Source: an uncultured Coriobacteriales bacterium
Lineage (GTDB): Bacteria > Actinomycetota > Coriobacteriia > Coriobacteriales > UMGS124
Assembly: GCA_934636245.1 (NCBI GenBank)
Contig: CAKUAI010000011.1
Location: forward strand, 76,690 to 140,689
Direction of reading: 5' to 3'
Length of the DNA stretch: 64,000 nt
Shown: positions 59,131 to 64,000 of the stretch, piece after piece
Layout: every line of letters begins with the position of its first letter
Position numbering within the stretch: position 1 is the first letter of the stretch
Program-made: the position numbers and the translations under genes
Notes under the pieces: model-generated
Told to the model about the DNA's origin: nothing
Seen by the model: the letters and a program-made list of their open reading frames with translations, nothing else
Databases searched by the model: none

Positions 59131-60795
59131 CTAGGCAAGACCCAGATCCTTGCAAGCTGCGTTCGCAGCAACATATCCCGTCGTGCAAGCAGCACCCTGC
59201 CCCGATCCTCCATGCAGCCCATAGGGATAGTCGTTAAACTGCATGGAACCGTTATCGATGCCGCACACAAACAAGCCCTTGATGGGGAGATCGTCGTGTC
59301 CGATCGCCCGCGCCTCATAATCTCCTCGCACGCCGCCACAGGTGCTATAGGCGCAAGCCTCGACCTGAACCGCATAAAATGGCTTCTTTTCTAGAGGCGT
59401 CATGAGCGCGGGGTCGGCTCCAAGGGGGTCATGAGAGCCGTCCCCCTTCGCTCTATTATTGTAGTCTTCCATCGTTGCAGCCAATGCTTCCGAGTCAACC
59501 CCCATAAGCTCGGCAAGCTCCTCGAAGCTATCGGCCTTCCAAACAAAGTCGCTGTCTTCAACCAAGGATCGGAACTCTCCGCTCCCAACACCCATGAAGG
59601 CAACGAACTCATTGAGTTTATCCTCGCCCTCGTAGGCTTCAACATGCGCCTCATCGAACAAGGTAAAGACCTTCGACTGAGAAGCGATTGCCGTATTGAG
59701 GCGGGAGGTGTCGGCGTCTTCTGCAAGTGTCTCGTTGTAAAAGCGCACGCCGCTCTGATTGACCATGGGGAGCGTTTTGCCTATTTCTAGCGGATACCGA
59801 TAAGAGGGCGGCCACTGAGTGAAAATCGACAGCATGCTACTCCAACTTTCTCCGCACGCCTTCGAAAGTCCGTACATTACCGCAGACGGCGCCTGGGGAA
59901 GCGCGCCTGCCGTCAGCGCCATATTGATACCGTCGCCATCTTGACCATCGGCCCCCAGAAATACAACTCGTTCACTAGGAACGCGAAGCCGCTCGGCGCA
60001 CATTTCCGGGTTTTTCCCGAATCCACCCGTAGCGAGCACCGTTGCTTTGGCATTAATGCGCACGAGATCGCCGCCGCTTTTTGCGTAAACACCCCTAACT
60101 CCCTCATTGTCGAGAATGATGTTCACGGCAGGAGACTCTAGGCGAAAATCCAAATTATCGAGCGTCTCCCCATAGGCCCAAAGCGGCTTGAGCATACCCT
60201 CGCCGTTGTTTATCCAATTGCCTGCCTCGTCAAAGCAGCTCAGAAGGGCACCCTGGCCACCAGTTGACATCGAAGCCCCATGGCTTATGGCCCAATCGAG
60301 GGCTTCTCCAGAATTGTCCAGGTAGCACCAAATCCCTGGTGCATAAGCACCCCAATTGTGCCACTGCATGTAAGATTCGAACTCGGCCTGCAAGTCTGTG
60401 GGCCCCTGCGCATCAAGCTGCTCTTGAGTGTTGTACGCAAGCGTACCCTCCGTTATCGTTGAAGTCCCTCCCTTGAGACTTGTCTTCTCAAGCCAGATTA
60501 CACGAGCACCAAGCTCAGCTGCTCTAATGGCGGCATAGGTTCCAGCGGATCCTGAGCCGCACACTACGACATCGCACTCCTCCGTGCGGGCCACATCCCC
60601 TTCATCCACTTCGACAAGCCGCGAAGAAAGAGGGCGATCTGCGCCCTTATGCGTACTGGTGCCCGATGCGTCGGTATCAGTCGACGGCAGGTCACCATTT
60701 GAAGGAGCACCTTCCGCGAGGCCGACCGCTGCCATGCTCGCACCAAATACTCCACCCCCAACAATAAAATCTCTGCGCAATATCCCCTTGTCCAT
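59131..60795 (-). CDS. Tat-exported FAD-dependent reductase (FAD_binding_2)
   Basis: 554 residues from ATG 60795, behind AGGAGGATCAAAA. Tat-like signal ILRRDFIVGGGVFGASMAAV; Ser/Thr-rich linker; FAD loop CGSGSAGTYAAIRAAELG; LEKTSLKGGTSTITEGTLAY; VLATGGFGKNPEMC; GDGINMALTAGALPQ; and the end GLFVCGIDNGSMQFNDYPYG, GGSGQGAACTTGY. More distant from the other reductases here, and more AT-rich. Divergent from LuxR no. 7. Confidence 0.87.
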   Translation of the reverse strand: MDKGILRRDFIVGGGVFGASMAAVGLAEGAPSNGDLPSTDTDASGTSTHKGADRPLSSRLVEVDEGDVARTEECDVVVCGSGSAGTYAAIRAAELGARVIWLEKTSLKGGTSTITEGTLAYNTQEQLDAQGPTDLQAEFESYMQWHNWGAYAPGIWCYLDNSGEALDWAISHGASMSTGGQGALLSCFDEAGNWINNGEGMLKPLWAYGETLDNLDFRLESPAVNIILDNEGVRGVYAKSGGDLVRINAKATVLATGGFGKNPEMCAERLRVPSERVVFLGADGQDGDGINMALTAGALPQAPSAVMYGLSKACGESWSSMLSIFTQWPPSYRYPLEIGKTLPMVNQSGVRFYNETLAEDADTSRLNTAIASQSKVFTLFDEAHVEAYEGEDKLNEFVAFMGVGSGEFRSLVEDSDFVWKADSFEELAELMGVDSEALAATMEDYNNRAKGDGSHDPLGADPALMTPLEKKPFYAVQVEACAYSTCGGVRGDYEARAIGHDDLPIKGLFVCGIDNGSMQFNDYPYGLHGGSGQGAACTTGYVAANAACKDLGLA

Positions 60796-60831
60796 TTTTG
60801 ATCCTCCTCTTTCCTAACTGAGTTATTGTAT

Positions 60832-60908
60832 GTGCGATTTTGGGCTCATGGGCCATCGCCCAACTCGTCTATCGACAAAACGTTGACGGCGCCTATTCGA
60901 AATCGCAC
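60832..60908. promoter_or_regulatory. Inverted repeat in the flavoprotein/LuxR no. 7 gap
   Basis: GTGCGATTT at 60832-60840 and AAATCGCAC at 60900-60908 are exact inverted copies 59 bp apart in the 342-bp divergent gap. They may be paired operator half-sites. Nothing else stands out in the gap. Confidence 0.4.
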
Positions 60909-61137
60909 TTACGCATGAAAACGCAGGTATTGGATTTTGAGGATGCAGATTGAGGTTGATTGCAGGCAAGGAAGGGTTGAAAAAACGATTGATGAAGCGC
61001 ATTGCGCACTTCAAGCTATTCCTCACCTCCGCACTCCATTTCCTCAAAGTGCGAGTACCTCGGGTTTTCCAGGCTTAATCGGTATAAAATAGACCGAGAG
61101 GCAGTTCTATCATGCGAAACCATTCGGGAGGTCGAAC

Positions 61138-62577
61138 GTGGCCAAGGCAGTGACGGTAAATCAGATTCGCAACGTGCCTTTTGCTCTCGCTCTGGCTTTT
61201 GCTTGCGCTTGGATGCTCGACCCTTCTGCTGCAATTCCGGCAGGATTCGCTTCACTCGTATCCTTTTCCCAATATCCCCATCTCCTTGTAACGTCGCTCG
61301 CATTCGGCGTCTTGGCCCTGTTTCACCGCCAAACCAGCACTTTCCTCAGCAGTAAGGCGTTCGTTGTTGCCTCCTGCTCACTGTGCTTTCTCGGTTTTTT
61401 TGGCGCCTGGGCGTGCTCATTGCAGCCGGAAACTTTCCAGGGAGTTCTACCTTTCGCTTGTCTTTGCGTAACGGCGCTCTGCCGAGCCTCTCTGCTCATC
61501 TCGTGCCTCAAGGCGCTTGCGGGGCTCCCCCTCGTCGACTGCCTTTTAACGCTCATTGCTTGGCAGTTTTTTGTAGGCATACTGCGGGCACTCTCCACTT
61601 TGCTTCCGCCACTTGCCATATCCTGTATTGCGCCCCTCGCAATCGCCCTCTGCCTCACGAGAAAAACCTCTATTGCGCTCTGGCGCGAAAACCCTACGGC
61701 TACTTCGCCCTCAGAAGAGGCCGGCAAAATTGAGCCGCGCAGTTTCTTTCCCATTGCGCGCTTGCTGCTCATTTATTCGCTTATCATCTTCACCATTCAA
61801 ACGCTACAAGGCTTTGCCCCTACGCCCGTAGCTAGTGTTTCCTACTTCGGGCTCTTTATCGCCATTGCGGTTACCTCAATCGCCCTCGCGGTAAACGGAA
61901 GAATCGTTCGCATCAAGCAGCTCTATGACGCATCGCTCGCCATTCTGGAATTGGCAATCATAGTTTTCGCTATAGGAGCTGGGTGTTCCTACGAAATTGC
62001 TTCGATTCTTCTCGATGCCTCCTATATGACTTTTTCGACATTCTTCTTCACCATACTGTGCAATCTCTGCCAAAGAAGAGGAAACAACCCAGTCTTTGTT
62101 TTCTCGCTTGCCTATCTTGCAGAGCAACTCGCCGCTTTTCTAGGAGAAGCTTTCTCGGGCATGATAGGGCCTGGCGTGCATGCGTTGCCCCTCGTCCTGC
62201 TCGCAGGATTAGGAGCCATTGCGTTCGTCTATCTTTCCCCTCTCAGAGATGGAAGTCTCGAGAGGAGCACCAATCCAGCAAAGGCGCAGTACGTCGATCC
62301 GGCACGTTACTACACCATACTCGCCGAAACCTGCACATCGGTTGCCATGCAGTGCTCTCTGACTAAGCGCGAGGGAGACGTACTCCTTCTCCTCGCCCAG
62401 AGAAAAACGTTAGCGCAAATTAGCGACGATCTGGCGGTAAGCCTCGCTACGGCGAAGACCCACACTCACAACATTTATAAAAAATTGGGTGTCCACAGCA
62501 AACAGGAGCTGTACCAGTTTCTTGGCCTGGAAAACCTATCCTATTCCGCCAAATCCTCCACGAAGCCCACGCGGTAG
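61138..62577 (+). CDS. LuxR-type regulator with polytopic membrane N-terminus (no. 7)
   Basis: 479 residues from GTG 61138, behind GGGAGGTCGAAC. About 12 hydrophobic segments; the end is LTKREGDVLLLLAQRKTLAQ and SLATAKTHTHNIYKKLGVHS (LuxR_C). AT-rich relative to its neighbours. The last dozen codons run over the 3' end of a convergent helicase fragment (62541), so the C-terminus was probably changed when the two were joined. Confidence 0.86.
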   Translation: MAKAVTVNQIRNVPFALALAFACAWMLDPSAAIPAGFASLVSFSQYPHLLVTSLAFGVLALFHRQTSTFLSSKAFVVASCSLCFLGFFGAWACSLQPETFQGVLPFACLCVTALCRASLLISCLKALAGLPLVDCLLTLIAWQFFVGILRALSTLLPPLAISCIAPLAIALCLTRKTSIALWRENPTATSPSEEAGKIEPRSFFPIARLLLIYSLIIFTIQTLQGFAPTPVASVSYFGLFIAIAVTSIALAVNGRIVRIKQLYDASLAILELAIIVFAIGAGCSYEIASILLDASYMTFSTFFFTILCNLCQRRGNNPVFVFSLAYLAEQLAAFLGEAFSGMIGPGVHALPLVLLAGLGAIAFVYLSPLRDGSLERSTNPAKAQYVDPARYYTILAETCTSVAMQCSLTKREGDVLLLLAQRKTLAQISDDLAVSLATAKTHTHNIYKKLGVHSKQELYQFLGLENLSYSAKSSTKPTR

Positions 62578-62850
62578 TTCTTGAAGATGGCCTCGCCTTC
62601 CTCCTGGGTGGCGTCCAGGTTCACGTCAGCCTCGATGCGGAAGTCGCCGTCGGCGTTCTCGTCCAGGAAGACCTGGCGCACATGCCAGAGGTGCTGTTCG
62701 GCTTCGGGGCTCTCGTCGATGGAGAGGTAGGCGGCCGACCGCGCGTCACCGTCCAGGCGGATCTCGTTGTGCTCGGCGAAGTAGTCGTCGAGCGCCGCCT
62801 CCCAGGCGATCACGTCCCAAATGTTGGTGCAAGCACCATTTCGGCTGACC
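62541..62850 (-). pseudogene. 3' fragment of a DUF3516-type DEAD/DEAH helicase
   Basis: AALDDYFAEHNEIRLDGDAR, AAYLSIDESPEAEQHLWHVR and NYRVGFVEDLAE are the C-terminal end of large actinobacterial DEAD/DEAH helicases with DUF3516. Only about 100 codons remain; upstream lies the IS256 fragment. Confidence 0.72.
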
Positions 62851-62883
62851 GCTGAAGAAGCGGCCATCGCCTAGAATCGTCAA

Positions 62884-63231
62884 TTGTCGAGATTGATGGA
62901 TTCGAGAGAAAGCGATGGCCTTATGGACAGTTTAAAGCACGCAAGCGCAGCTTCGACGGAGATGCCGAGATCCGACGACGGGATGACAAACATCCAAGAG
63001 CTCATCCGCATCATGGCGGAGTCCCTCGTAAACGAGATCATGGACGCCCAGGCAGAGGACGCATGCGCCGAGGGCAACCAGAGGAACGGCCACCGGGAGC
63101 GCACGCTTACGACCTCGGTCGGCACCATCAACCTGCGCATCCCCAAGCTCAGGCGCGGAACCTGCTTCCCGGACGGCCTGCTCGTGCGCCATTCGCGCGT
63201 CGGCCGGGTAGTGTCGCGAATGTTGGTGTAG
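62884..63231 (+). mobile_element. IS256-family transposase N-terminal fragment
   Basis: NIQELIRIMAESLVNEIMDA, then GNQRNGHRERTLTTSVGTIN and LRIPKLRRGTCFP, match the N-terminal domain of IS256/Mutator transposases. It stops after RVGRVVSRMLV, well short of the catalytic domain. Confidence 0.8.
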
Positions 63232-63236
63232 GGCTC

Positions 63237-63279
63237 GGTTCTCGAGGGCAGCCGCAGGCTGCCCGAGGAACCGAGAACC
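63237..63279. repeat. Nested hairpin between IS256 fragments
   Basis: GGTTCTCG and CGAGAACC enclose GGGCAGCC/GGCTGCCC arms: a strong cruciform-like structure at the join of the two opposed IS256 pieces. Confidence 0.6.
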
Positions 63280-63307
63280 GCCTAGAACGCCGTCATTCCA
63301 GCGCATG

Positions 63308-63925
63308 TCAGGCCGCCTTCCTGCCGGCAACGGGGCTGTCGGCCGCGACGAGCGCGATGATCCTGGCCGCGTGCTCGGCGGCGGTGCCCCCGTGGGCGGG
63401 CGCGGGCGCGTTTACCTCGGCGCCCTCGACGGCCCCGCCGATGGAGCCGTCGCCGAACCGGCGGCGGCCGGCCCGGTCCTCGCCCGTCTCGGAGAAGACG
63501 GCGCCCGTCATCCCGATGGGCGGCTTCCTGCTCGGGAACACCTGCACCGCGCGGCTGCGGCGCCTGGGCTCGCGGTTGGCGCGCCCCCGCGCGTCGTCGG
63601 CGCGCGGCCCCACGCGGTGCTCGCAGGGGAAGCCCGGGTGGGCCGGCGCGTCGGCCTCCGCCTCCCCGAGCACCTCGGCGGCCTTGGGGCAGAAGCCTCC
63701 TATCCGCTCGGTGGCCAGCCGGTGCAGCTCGCGCACGAGCTCGGGGTCGCGCTCGGCGAAGACGGCCTTCAGGATGCCGAGCACGGCGCCCCTCTTCTGC
63801 CCGGCCGGCGCGTTGCCGGCGGCGTTGCGCATCAGGTGCACGACGCGGCGCTGCCACGCGGCGCCCGGGAACGCCTCCTGGATGGCGCGCTTGAGGCCCC
63901 CGTGCGCGTCGCCGGTGACGCATGT
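63308..63925 (-). mobile_element. IS256-family transposase C-terminal fragment
   Basis: VTGDAHGGLKRAIQEAFPGA, AWQRRVVHLMRNAAGN and RRRSRAVQVFPSRKPPIGMT with GAVFSETGED are the middle and C-terminal parts of a Mutator-type transposase, with the conserved WQR..VHxMRN catalytic surroundings. The first half is missing. Orientation is opposite to the N-terminal fragment at 62884, so they are not one element. Confidence 0.8.
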
Positions 63926-63962
63926 GTGTTTAGTCAAGCATGCTTTTCGGAAATGTGCAGAT

Positions 63963-64000
63963 GAAACTTTCGGGTTTGTGCTCGAAACTTTTTCGGGTTT
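63963..64000. repeat. Short direct repeat at window end
   Basis: GAAACTTTCGGGTTT and GAAACTTTTTCGGGTTT follow each other, preceded by TTTTCGGAAATGTGC, which resembles the GGAAAAGTG motifs upstream of the DUF4143 ATPase. It may be the promoter-side repeat of another such gene just beyond the window. Confidence 0.4.

Noticed and set aside
60832..60908. Possible relation of the GTGCGATTT inverted repeat to the end of the CRISPR repeat (AATCGCAC).
   Set aside because: Only seven or eight bases agree, and there is no other CRISPR-like feature there.
1..64000. tRNA, rRNA, replication origin, prophage structural genes or attachment sites.
   Set aside because: None could be recognised by reading; the mobile signals are IS scars and ATPase elements only.

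Overview
The window is GC-rich, gene-dense bacterial DNA that I place in the Eggerthellales (class Coriobacteriia; Slackia, Adlercreutzia, Denitrobacterium or Eggerthella-like). This rests on gene content, not on an rRNA gene. The markers are many Tat-exported FAD_binding_2 reductases, each beside a LuxR-type regulator with a polytopic membrane N-terminus, plus a DmsABC-type molybdoenzyme and an exported haem/molybdopterin protein. No tRNA or rRNA gene was seen.

Layout. 1-1.9 kb: flavoprotein N-terminus and divergent membrane LuxR. 2.1-3.8 kb: ammonium channel fused to a P-II domain. 3.8-6.3 kb: IS3 scar, RHH/small-protein pair, AlbA_2 protein and a decayed stretch. 6.4-8.2 kb: DASS anion transporter. 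8.4-11.9 kb: decayed type II-A CRISPR locus with a frameshifted csn2 and three 36-bp repeats separated by 405 and 602 bp of gene-bearing DNA instead of normal spacers; the third repeat leads into another 0.67 kb of foreign-looking DNA that ends in a broken AAA-ATPase gene. 12.1-18.1 kb: minus-strand block of small exported and membrane proteins with Ltp repeats, one fused to an FMN-binding domain, containing a near-identical 378-bp duplication. 18.4-19.5 kb: GH25 lysozyme. 19.7-26.6 kb: DMSO-reductase-family module (TorD, LuxR, DmsC divergent from DmsA, DmsB). 26.9-29.1 kb: acetate kinase and ModD. 29.2-32.6 kb: LuxR/flavoprotein pair. 33.3-38.9 kb: AAA-ATPase/nuclease gene flanked by an 80-bp duplication of the start of an esterase gene, then esterase, condensation-fold protein and zinc-ribbon membrane protein. 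39.3-42.8 kb: LuxR/flavoprotein pair. 43-44.6 kb: DUF4143 ATPase, whose internally deleted twin lies at 38.5-38.9 kb. 44.7-49.2 kb: LuxR, two exported sulfite-oxidase-fold proteins (one with three haem c sites) and a stand-alone dimerisation domain. 49.4-52.8 kb: LuxR/flavoprotein pair. 52.9-59 kb: intact FMN/FAD reductase with LysR regulator among fragments of flavoprotein, molybdopterin, LysR and IS481 genes. 59.1-62.6 kb: flavoprotein/LuxR pair. 62.5-64 kb: helicase tail and two opposed IS256 fragments.

How it fits together: most of the window reads as a set of interchangeable anaerobic respiration modules. Each has an exported reductase for an unknown small organic acceptor, controlled by its own membrane-anchored one-component regulator. 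Support genes may be ModD (molybdenum), TorD (enzyme maturation), the DASS transporter (dicarboxylate exchange) and acetate kinase (ATP). The many truncated reductases show these modules are gained and lost often. The most unusual structure is the CRISPR locus at 9.0-10.8 kb.
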